A stretch of DNA of 64,000 bases, taken from positions 1-64,000 of the forward strand of contig JAQSWD010000018.1 of assembly GCA_029266835.1 (NCBI GenBank). Direction: 5' to 3'. The notes beneath the pieces are model-generated. The model saw only the letters and a list, made by a program, of their open reading frames with translations. It was not told the DNA's origin and ran no database searches. The translations under genes were made by a program, and so were the position numbers. Positions 17,062-26,626 of this stretch are shown here, piece after piece; position 1 is the stretch's first letter, and every line of letters begins with the position of its first letter. The DNA is from Steroidobacteraceae bacterium (GTDB lineage: Bacteria; Pseudomonadota; Gammaproteobacteria; Steroidobacterales; Steroidobacteraceae).

Positions 17062-18648
17062 ATGCTGGCCTGGATGTTCTACGCGATCATGGTCTCGCTG
17101 CTGCTGTCGGTGGGCGCGTTCCTCGCCGAGCGCGCGGCGCGGCTCAAGCAGGCGGGCACGCGCTGGGTCTGGATCACCGCCATCGTCGCATCGCTGGTTC
17201 TCCCGACGCTGATGTCGTCGGTCACCTTCGAGGTGCCCGATGTGCTCGGCGACCAGGTGAGCAGCAAGATCGTCGCGCTGCGCCAGACCACCACGCTCAC
17301 GCTCTCTCCCGCCGTGTGGATCACGGGCGAACCGGAGCCGCGGAGCTGGCGCGTCGCCGATGAGACCATCCGCCGGCTCTGGCTGGGCGTGTCCGTCGCG
17401 ATGCTGCTGGCGCTGTTCGCGAGCGGAATCCAGCTGGCGGTCCGCAAGCGCCGCTGGCGGCGCGAAACAGTCGCGGGAATTCCTGTCTACCTGACCGCCG
17501 ACGTCGGCCCCGCGGTGGTGGGCCTGCTGCGCCCGAGCATCGCGCTGCCCGAGTGGGTCGCGAACGCCTCCTCGCAGCACCAGACCTCCGTGCTGGCGCA
17601 CGAACAAGCGCACCTCGATGCACGCGACCCGCAGCTATTCACGTCCGCGCTCGCATTACTGGTCTTCATGCCGTGGAACCTGCCGCTCTGGTGGCAGCTG
17701 CGGCGATTGCGCTACGCCATCGAGATCGATTGCGACGCGCGGGTTCTCAGGGCCGGAGTCGACCCGGCGCATTACGGCGAGACGCTGATCGTCGTGGGTG
17801 AACGTCAGTCAGCGTACATCGGCGCGGTCGCGGCGATGTCGGAATCCAAGTCATTTCTGGAAGAAAGGATCGAACACATGATCAGAAAGCCCGTGAGGTG
17901 GCGCCGGCTGGGCGCGGCCACTCTCGCATCCGTCTCAATCGCCCTGACCGCGGTGGCCGCGCAGGTGGCCCCACCGAACGCGGACGCTCCGGCGCCCGTG
18001 GCCGCGGCGCAGCCCAAACAGGAGCGGCAGGAGATCAAACTACCCGCCGCCACGCTGGATCGGTATGTCGGCACCTACCTGTTCGTCGATGGGCAGGTCT
18101 TCACCGTGACCCGCAAAGGCGACGGCCTGCAGTCACAGATGGCGGGCCAGCCAGCGGTCGACATCTACGCGGAGAGCGATAACGCGTTTTTCCTGAAGGT
18201 GGTGGACGCACAGCTCGTGTTCGCCGACGACGGCGGCCCCGCCAGTTCGGTCACCCTGACCCAGGGTGGCGCCCGCTTCATCCTGCCGCGCGTCGACGAG
18301 GCCAGCATCGCGCAGGCCAAGGCGGAAATAGCCGCCCGCGTCGCGAGCAATACACCTGCTCCCGGCAGTGAAGCGGTGACGCGGAAGTACGTGAACGCAA
18401 TGTCCGCGGGATCGCCCAACTACGAAGACATGGAAAGCCACCTCGCCGAGACCGTGCGGACGCAGTTGCCGCACCTGAAGCAGACCATGGAATTCCTCGG
18501 CGCCATCAAGTCGATCGAATTCGTGAAAGTCGGTGATGGCGGCTGGGACGTCTATCGGGTCAAGTACGCCAATGGAACATTGCTCTGGCGGATCGGCCTC
18601 GCGCCGGACGGCAGGATCAGATATTCCCTGTTGCTGCCGGATGCGTGA
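17062..18648 (+). CDS. BlaR1-like M56 membrane metallopeptidase with C-terminal DUF3471-like domain
   Basis: 528 residues. The N-terminal half has four hydrophobic helices and the zinc peptidase motif HEQAH (in VLAHEQAHLDARDP) with a downstream EIDCDARV helix that should carry the third ligand Glu. After a final helix near residue 290 comes an exported part: LDRYVGTYLFVDGQ to about residue 410 resembles DUF3471, a domain usually attached to beta-lactamase-like proteins, then a smaller domain (VYRVKYANGTLLWRI). It has no penicillin-binding transpeptidase-like domain, so the sensed ligand is probably not a beta-lactam. It should cleave, or cause cleavage of, the adjacent BlaI repressor. Confidence 0.88.
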   Translation: MLAWMFYAIMVSLLLSVGAFLAERAARLKQAGTRWVWITAIVASLVLPTLMSSVTFEVPDVLGDQVSSKIVALRQTTTLTLSPAVWITGEPEPRSWRVADETIRRLWLGVSVAMLLALFASGIQLAVRKRRWRRETVAGIPVYLTADVGPAVVGLLRPSIALPEWVANASSQHQTSVLAHEQAHLDARDPQLFTSALALLVFMPWNLPLWWQLRRLRYAIEIDCDARVLRAGVDPAHYGETLIVVGERQSAYIGAVAAMSESKSFLEERIEHMIRKPVRWRRLGAATLASVSIALTAVAAQVAPPNADAPAPVAAAQPKQERQEIKLPAATLDRYVGTYLFVDGQVFTVTRKGDGLQSQMAGQPAVDIYAESDNAFFLKVVDAQLVFADDGGPASSVTLTQGGARFILPRVDEASIAQAKAEIAARVASNTPAPGSEAVTRKYVNAMSAGSPNYEDMESHLAETVRTQLPHLKQTMEFLGAIKSIEFVKVGDGGWDVYRVKYANGTLLWRIGLAPDGRIRYSLLLPDA

Positions 18649-18675
18649 AGTCCGGATACGGACCGAGCGCTCAAC

Positions 18676-18788
18676 CCTGCTGGAAAATGGGGACATTCCT
18701 CATTTCCTGCAAACGGGGACGTGCCTGGAAGGCGCGTCCCCGTTTTGCCGTGCCGGCGAAATGAGGAATGTCCCCATTTTCCAGCAGG
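18676..18788. repeat. Nested palindromic element with perfect 31-bp inverted repeats (REP/MITE-like)
   Basis: The arms at 18676-18706 and 18758-18788 are perfect reverse complements (31 of 31) and contain AATGGGGACATTCCTCATTT. Inside lies a second inverted repeat, AAACGGGGACG (18711-18721) against CGTCCCCGTTT (18735-18745). The element fills the space between two convergent genes. Size, symmetry and the GGGGAC core resemble REP-type elements moved by REP-associated tyrosine transposases, but no transposase gene is in the window. It could also act as a two-way terminator. Confidence 0.85.
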
Positions 18789-18805
18789 TTTGCGCGTTTG
18801 GGTAG

Positions 18806-19780
18806 CTAGGGCAACAGCACGCTGGCGCCGGTGGTCCGGCGCGACTCGAGATCGCGATGCGCCTGAGCGGCGTCGGCGAGCTTGTAGCGCTGATGAATAC
18901 GGACCTTCACCCACTTCTTCTTCACGGCGGCGAAAGTCTCCCGCGCCAATGACTCCAGGTCGGCGCGGTCGGCCGTGTAGTCGAACAATGTCGGGCGCGT
19001 GACGTACAGGCTGCCACGTTTCACCAGCTCCGCCGGTGAAAACGGCGCGACCGGCCCTGACGCACTGCCATAGCTCACCATGAGACCGCGCTTGCGCAGG
19101 CAGTCGAGCGACTCGAAGAACGTGTCCTTGCCCACGGCGTCGTAGACCACCTGTGCGCCAACGCCCCGGGTCAGCTTCTTCACGGAGGCGGCAACATCGT
19201 CGCGGCCGCGCACCAGCACGTGCTTGCAGCCGTTTTTCTTCGCGAGCTTCGCCTTCTCGTCGTTGCCGACGATGCCGATGACGGTCGCGCCCAGCGCCCT
19301 GCCCCATTGCGAAAGCAGCAATCCCACGCCGCCCGCCGCCGCGTGCACGACGATCACTTCGCCGCGTTTCACGCGCCAGGTGTGGCGCAGCAGGTAGCAG
19401 GCGGTTAGCCCCTTGAGCATGAGCACCGCGGCCTGTTCGTCGCTGATACCCGCTGGAATCTTCACCAGCCGCGACGCCGGCACATTGCGCCGCTCGCTGT
19501 ACGAACCCGGCACCGAATGTACGTAGGCCACGCGGTCGCCAGTGTGAAAACCGCGCACCTTCCTGCCCACCGCTTCGACGATTCCGGCGGCTTCGCGGCC
19601 CAGGCCCGCGGGCATGTTCTGCGCGTACAAACCCGAGCGGTCGTACACGTCGATGTAGTTGAGCCCGATGGCGGTGTGGCGCACGCGCACCTCACCGACA
19701 CCGGGCTCGCTGACTTCCTGCTCTTCGAGGCGCATCACCTCCGCGCCACCGGCTGCGTGAATGCGGATGGCGCGCGGCAT
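18806..19780 (-). CDS. NADPH:quinone oxidoreductase (QOR, zeta-crystallin type)
   Basis: 324 residues from the ATG at 19780 (an upstream in-frame TTG is less likely). Zinc-independent medium-chain reductase fold: the N-terminal catalytic domain has RHTAIGLNYIDVYDRSGLY, the usual QOR substrate-pocket region. The Rossmann domain has HAAAGGVGLLLSQW and a YDAVGKDTF strand. It reduces quinones by one electron using NADPH in the cytosol. Zinc-ligand cysteines of alcohol dehydrogenases are absent, which agrees with QOR. Its neighbour on the same strand is amtB, 25 nt upstream; the pair may be read through. Confidence 0.92.
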   Translation of the reverse strand: MPRAIRIHAAGGAEVMRLEEQEVSEPGVGEVRVRHTAIGLNYIDVYDRSGLYAQNMPAGLGREAAGIVEAVGRKVRGFHTGDRVAYVHSVPGSYSERRNVPASRLVKIPAGISDEQAAVLMLKGLTACYLLRHTWRVKRGEVIVVHAAAGGVGLLLSQWGRALGATVIGIVGNDEKAKLAKKNGCKHVLVRGRDDVAASVKKLTRGVGAQVVYDAVGKDTFFESLDCLRKRGLMVSYGSASGPVAPFSPAELVKRGSLYVTRPTLFDYTADRADLESLARETFAAVKKKWVKVRIHQRYKLADAAQAHRDLESRRTTGASVLLP

Positions 19781-19805
19781 GGTCAACCTCGAAGAGCGTC
19801 AGGGA

Positions 19806-21110
19806 TCAGGGAGAGTAACCCCGCTCCCCATGCTCGGCGAGATCGAGACCCTCGGTCTCTTTCTCTTCCGACACGCGCAGCTTGAACAGCGCATCGCACA
19901 ACTTGAGAATCGACCACGTGACGAACGCACACCAGGCTGCGGTGGCGACCACGCCCAGCGCCTGCACGCCCACTTGCGCGAGCATGCTGGTCTGTACCGT
20001 GAAACCCGTGCCGCCCAGACTCACCGCGGCAAACACGCCGGTGAGCAGCGTGCCGATCACACCGCCCACGCCGTGCACCGGCGACACGTCCAGCGAATCG
20101 TCGATCTGCAGCTTGCGCTTGAGGAGCTGCGTGGCGAAGAAGCAGACCGTTCCTGCGCAAAGGCCGATCACCACCGCGCCCAGCGGGCCCACGAATCCGG
20201 ATGCCGGCGTGATGGTGCCCAAGCCGGCGACGACGCCCGTGGCCACACCCAGCATCGAAGGCTTACCGTACTTCTTCCACTCGATGAACATCCACGCGAG
20301 TGCTCCGGCGGATGCGCCCATGTGCGTGGTCAGCATGGCCATGCCCGCCGACCCGTTGGCCGCGAGCGCGCTGCCGGCGTTGAAGCCGAACCAACCCACC
20401 CAGAGCATGCCGGCGCCCGCCACCGTGAATGGCAGGCTGTGCGGCGTCATCGCCGTGTGCGGAAAGCCGCGGCGCCGGCCGACCACCACCGCGCAGACCA
20501 GCGCGGACACGCCCGCGCTCACGTGCACCACGATGCCGCCCGCGAAATCCATGACGCCGAGATCGGCCAGCCAGCCGCCGCCCCAGACCCAGTGCGCCAA
20601 CGGTACGTAAACCAGCAGCAGCCACAGCGCGCTGAAGGCCAGCACGGCGGAGAAGCGTTTGCGCTCGGCGAAGCCACCGATGACCAGCGCCGGCGTGATG
20701 ATGGCGAACGTCATCTGGAACATGAAGAACAGCGTCTCGGGGATGGTCCCGAAGACGGAGTCGCGCGTCACGCCCAGCAGGAAGGCCTTGTCGAGTCCGC
20801 CGATGAAGGCCTGCGCGGAGCCGCCATCCGAGAACACCAGTGAATAACCCACCGCCAGCCACAGCAGCGACACCACGCCGGTGATGGCGAAACATTGCAT
20901 GAGGATGGAAAGCACGTTCTTGGCGCGCACCAGGCCCGCGTAGAACAGCGCGAGACCGGGCAGCGTCATGAACAGGACCAGGGCGGTGGCGGCGATGATC
21001 CAGGCGGTGTCGCCGGTGTCGATCGTGGGTGCCGCGTCCTGGGCATGGGAAAGTAACGGGCACAGCAGCAAGCCGAGCGCCGCCGGCACCCGGTAGATAG
21101 GCAATCTCAT
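19806..21110 (-). CDS. amtB: Ammonium transporter
   Basis: 434 residues with a cleavable signal peptide (LGLLLCPLLSHAQ) followed by about 11 transmembrane helices. Conserved Amt features include the first-helix segment GLALFYAGLVRAKNVLS, the first pore His in LAHWVWGGGW, the second pore His in SPVHGVGGVIGT and the long C-terminal cytosolic tail that GlnK grips. It conducts ammonium across the inner membrane under nitrogen limitation. A good Shine-Dalgarno (GAGGGG) precedes the start. It is downstream of glnK in a glnK-amtB operon, with 144 nt of structured spacer between the two. Confidence 0.96.
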   Translation of the reverse strand: MRLPIYRVPAALGLLLCPLLSHAQDAAPTIDTGDTAWIIAATALVLFMTLPGLALFYAGLVRAKNVLSILMQCFAITGVVSLLWLAVGYSLVFSDGGSAQAFIGGLDKAFLLGVTRDSVFGTIPETLFFMFQMTFAIITPALVIGGFAERKRFSAVLAFSALWLLLVYVPLAHWVWGGGWLADLGVMDFAGGIVVHVSAGVSALVCAVVVGRRRGFPHTAMTPHSLPFTVAGAGMLWVGWFGFNAGSALAANGSAGMAMLTTHMGASAGALAWMFIEWKKYGKPSMLGVATGVVAGLGTITPASGFVGPLGAVVIGLCAGTVCFFATQLLKRKLQIDDSLDVSPVHGVGGVIGTLLTGVFAAVSLGGTGFTVQTSMLAQVGVQALGVVATAAWCAFVTWSILKLCDALFKLRVSEEKETEGLDLAEHGERGYSP

Positions 21111-21130
21111 TGTTCAAACCCCTCTTGTCA

Positions 21131-21223
21131 GTGGCTCGCGCCACACTCTCAACGCCGGCCCGTCGCTGTCACGACGGGCATTCTTCTAGTCAACGGCCCA
21201 CTGCCGAATCGGCAGCGGGCCGT
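21131..21223 (-). promoter_or_regulatory. Three consecutive hairpins between glnK and amtB
   Basis: In the 144-nt spacer three perfect or near-perfect stems follow each other: 21193-21223 (7 bp plus 6 bp around one mismatch, small loop), 21158-21179 (8 bp GCCCGTCG/CGACGGGC, 6-nt loop) and 21131-21144 (5 bp closing a GCGA tetraloop of the GNRA type on the transcribed strand). The amtB Shine-Dalgarno follows. They could partly terminate transcription, process the message or regulate amtB translation relative to glnK. The structure is seen; the function is inference. Confidence 0.6.
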
Positions 21224-21254
21224 CGTTCATCAAACGTTGCTCGCGGGTATGCCT

Positions 21255-22947
<1,693 letters not shown>

Positions 22948-22951
<4 letters not shown>

Positions 22952-23574
22952 GCAGCCTGCGCGAGGGCGGCGCCGGCCAGGGCCTCGATCTGCGCACGCG
23001 CCTTGACCAGCGCGGCCGCGCGCGCCTCGGGTCCGTAGCCGATCTTCTCGGCATGCACGAACGTGACGTCCGTGATGCCGATGAAGCCCAGCAGGTGCCG
23101 GAGGTAGGGCTCCTGGAAGTCGATGGCCGCGGCGGGCCCTTCGCTGTACAACCCGCCGCGCGACTCGATGACGATGACACGCTTGTTGGTCATCAGGCCC
23201 TTGGGGCCTTCCGCAGAATACGAAAAGGTCTCGCCCGCGCGCAGCACGTGGTCGAACCAGGCACGCAGCGACGTGGTGACACCGAAGTTGTACATGGGCG
23301 CGCCGATCACGATGGTGTCGGCGGCGCGCAGCTCGGCGATGAGTTCGTCGGACAGTGCCCGCGCCGCCTGTTCCACCACCGTGGTGGGCGTACCGCGCAC
23401 GCCGTTCAGGGTGGCCACTTCGAGATGCGGCACCGGGTGGGTGCCGAGATCGCGGCGCTGCACGCCGGCCTGGGGCGCGTCCTGCAGCAGACGGTCCACC
23501 GCAAATTCCACCAGCTCGCGCGACACCGAGCCTTCACGGGCGGCGCTGCTATTGATGACCAACAAAGACTTCAT
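22948..23574 (-). CDS. azoR: FMN-dependent NADH-azoreductase
   Basis: 208 residues, flavodoxin-like fold. The N-terminal phosphate-binding loop (NSSAAREGSVSREL) and the FMN isoalloxazine loop APMYNFGVTTSLRAWFDHV are typical of AzoR. It reduces quinones and azo compounds by a two-electron ping-pong mechanism in the cytosol, mainly protecting against electrophilic quinones. A LysR gene is divergent across 115 nt, a common azoR arrangement, but that regulator is broken here, so azoR expression may be unregulated. The 3' end overlaps the ferredoxin reductase stop. Confidence 0.94.
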
Positions 23575-23689
23575 GGGCCTCTCCTTTTCTATTGATTCCT
23601 TGCCTCGGTGGCAGCATCTTCACGTTCCGTAACGAGCGACAGTAGCCCCGAGAAATGCAACTCGGCGTCGCATAAAGTGGAACGCAAGC

Positions 23690-24512
23690 ATGGAAATTGA
23701 GGATATTCAGGCCTTTGTGGCCGTTGCCGATGCCGGGGGACTGAGCCCGGCGGCCGGCCGGCTCGGGGTGAGCAAGTCCATCGTCAGCCGCCGGCTGGCG
23801 CGGCTCGAGAAGTCGTTGGGCGCGACCCTGCTCACGCGGAATACGCGCGGCGCGGCGTTGACCGAGGCCGGCGCCACCTTTCGTGAACATGCGGCGCGCA
23901 TCGCCGCCGAAGCCGACGCCGCGCGCGATGCGCTTTCACCTACCGGCAGCGTGCGCGGACGACTGCGCGTAGCGCTGCCGCTTTCCTTCGGCGCCACGCA
24001 TTTCGCCCCGGTGCTGGCGCAACTCGCGGCACGTTATCCCGAGCTCGAAATCCAGGCCTCATTCAGCGATCGGCTGGTGGACCTGGTGTCCGAAGGATTC
24101 GACGCCGCGATCCGTCTCGGCGTGCTCGACGACTCGAACCTGGTGGCGCGGCGCATCGCGCCTTTCGGCGGCAAGCTGGTCGCAGGCCCCGACTACCTGG
24201 CGAAACACGGCACGCCGCGCAGCGTCGACGATTTGCTGGAACACGCCACCATCAATCGCATCAACGATGAGTGGCCACTCATGCACGAGGGCAAACGCAT
24301 CACCGTGCATCCGCGCAACACGCGCTTCAGCGCCGACAATGGCGCTCAACGAGCACCTGCAGAGCGGCGCCCTGGTGGAAGTGATGCCCGAATACCCCAT
24401 GCCCGAGGCCGGGGTGTACGTGGTGCGGCCGCCCGGTGGCAGCGCCCCGTGCAAGGTGCGCGTGCTCATCGACATCATGGTCGAGCGGTTCGGCGACCGG
24501 GAGAGCTGCTGA
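23690..24512 (+). pseudogene. LysR family regulator, disrupted by an internal deletion/frameshift
   Basis: Residues 1-220 read as a normal LysR protein in one frame: helix-turn-helix SPAAGRLGVSKSIVSRRLARL, then the effector domain to RNTRFSADNG. The normal C-terminus appears in another frame (LNEHLQSGALVEVMPEYPMP, ending at 24512). Between the two, about 25 residues that LysR proteins have here (the GLGIALLP-type strand and helix) are absent, so the lesion at about 24,341-24,346 is a deletion that is not a multiple of three. The in-frame product would end in an unrelated Arg-rich tail. It is divergent from azoR, its likely target. Confidence 0.88.
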
Positions 24513-24524
24513 GCGGCCGTCTGA

Positions 24525-26626
24525 CTATCTGTCCTCGCCAACGGATCCTGTGCGCCAGCGGGCGAACATCTTCTCGATGTCGCCGTCATCGCCGACGATG
24601 CCGGCCATGAGCTGGCGGCCGAGCTCGCGATAGCTGTCGAACTGCAGCTCGCCGTAGAACTGGTTGGAGGTAGGCTGGTTCGGGAACTCCGGGTTGGTGC
24701 GCTGGTGCGCCAGTAGCCGTAGATGTCGGCCCCCAGGTGTTCGCGTAACAGCGCCTTGAGATAGAGGATCTCGCCATGGCTGCCATCGCTGTAGGTGACC
24801 TGGCCGACGAGATGCGCGCGCTTGCGGATGTCACCATTCAATGGCCCATTGTCGTGGAACAGCGGGTCCGCGCAGATATCGACTTCCGCGCCGAGATCCG
24901 CGCGCGCGCGTTGCACGGCTTGGCCGAGGTCCGCGAGTGTGCAGGCCGGGTCCGCGCCCGCATCGCTGACGACGATGTAGCGGCAGCGCCGCCGCAGCAG
25001 TTCGTACAGGCCCAGGTTCTCGAAGTGGCCGCCATCGGCCAGGTGGATGCGTGAGTCGCTTTCGCTCAGGCCGACGCCGAGCATCTCGCGAAGCATGAGC
25101 TGGTACCAGGCGGGGAATCTCCAGCGCTTAGGCTCGTGCCGCGGGTTGCGCACCCAGACACCCAGCCGCACGTTGAGCAGCGCCATGAGAAAGCTGACTG
25201 GCCGTGATTTGGTCGCATACGTGTCCGGATCCACGGCCGCACCGGACACCGAGAACGCCGTCGACAACGTGAGTTCGCCGCGCAGGTAGTCGGTGGTGCG
25301 GCGATAACCCGTGGCGGTGGAACCGCAGTACAGCGGTGTCAGCACCATGTTTTCGCCATTGCGCGCGCGCAGCTTCGCATTCGTGGAGCTGGTGGTGTTC
25401 AGCGTGGTGTTGATGATGTGGAAGGGGCCGCCGGCGTCCGCGCGCACGTCGGTGAGCCTGAACAGCAGCGGATGGCGCTGGCGATGCTGTTCGCCGGCCC
25501 TGGCGTCGGCAGCCACTTCGGGCAGAAAGGCTTCGGCCAGCCGGCTGCGGTAGTAGCTGTGCATGGAGATGGCGTTGATGTCGCAGACGAATGCGAACAG
25601 CACTGAAAGTCCCAGCCAGATCATGAAGGCGCCGGTCTCGAGCAACCGCGTGTGGTGCGCCAGGTGATAAATCGCGGTGAACAGTCCGATCATCACCAGC
25701 ACCAGGCCGAGCATGGCGAAGGTGCCGGCGTGCGCGCCCTGCTTGTTGGCCTGGCGCACGGAAAACGCGCCGGTGATCAGCGGGACCAGCCAGGTGGCGT
25801 GGCGCGTGATGTCGTCGGCCGCGTCCATCCGGACAAGGTGCAGCGCGGTTTCTTCGATACCCGCCAGCACCGGCAACATGCCGGCGCCGATACAGGCGGC
25901 CGCACCGCCCAGCAGGACGCCCAGGCGCTGGCGGATGTACTGCCCCGCGCTCAGCTGCCGCAGCGCCGGCAGCACCGTGCTCAATGCGAACACCAGCGTG
26001 GCGAGTAGATAGGTTCCGAGCAACGCCAGGCCCACGATGGTCAGCACCATGAAACCGTCGTGCGCATTCACTTTGCCCGCGCCCGGCAGGTGCAATTGCG
26101 GCGGCCAACTGAACTCGAACCAGTCGCCAGACGCCAGGCCGATGGCCAGCAGGAAGATGGGGAGGAGCACGAACAGGTTGAGCAACGTGCCGGAAACGAT
26201 GCTCGCGGCCAGTGTCCACCCCGAGAGCCCCGTTCCCGTGATGAGATAGCGGCCGTGCGCGCGCAGCCAGTCGAGCACCGTGCCGGTGCCGTCGGCCAGC
26301 GGGATCGCACCCAGTTTCTGCGACTCGCGGGCCGGCACGTGGGCACGCAGCCAGGTGAGGCAGGAGCCGATGTAGCCGCCACCGGAAACGGTGGATAGAT
26401 AGTCGATGCGGTCCAGCAGCCCCGTGCGGGACAGTGCCTGCAATACACCCATGTTGAACGCCGCGGAGCGGATGCCGCCACCCGACAGCGCCAGGCCCAC
26501 CACGGGCGCGTCGGCCGGCACGGAACCGGCGGCCAGGCGCCGCTCGGCTATCCACTTCGCTTCGTCGCGCGCGACGTCGGCGAAGTGCGCGGTGTAGTTG
26601 TCGGAAGCCTGCTCCGGCGCGCTCAC
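24525..26626 (-). pseudogene. Patatin-like phospholipase with membrane segments, frameshifted near its C-terminus
   Basis: Starts at GTG 26626, overlapping the upstream cytochrome stop by 4 nt. The N-terminal patatin motif LALSGGGIRSAAFNMGVLQ forms the oxyanion hole, the nucleophile Ser is in STVSGGGYIGS, and the catalytic Asp is in HLADGGHFENLG. Between them are several hydrophobic helices (residues about 140-360), so it is a membrane lipase-like protein. Near 24,713 one base is missing (TACTG where TACCTG restores the frame). After correction the protein ends NQPTSNQFYGELQFDSYREL ... stop at 24525. Without it the frame runs on to 24059 across the LysR gene. Confidence 0.82.

Noticed and set aside
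18552-19307. Frame running through the palindromic element into the quinone reductase
   Set aside because: It covers the antisense of the palindrome and another frame of a real gene.
24059-24524. In-frame extension of the patatin gene beyond its true end
   Set aside because: The extension follows a one-base shift and overlaps the LysR gene; the other frame gives a natural C-terminus at 24525.
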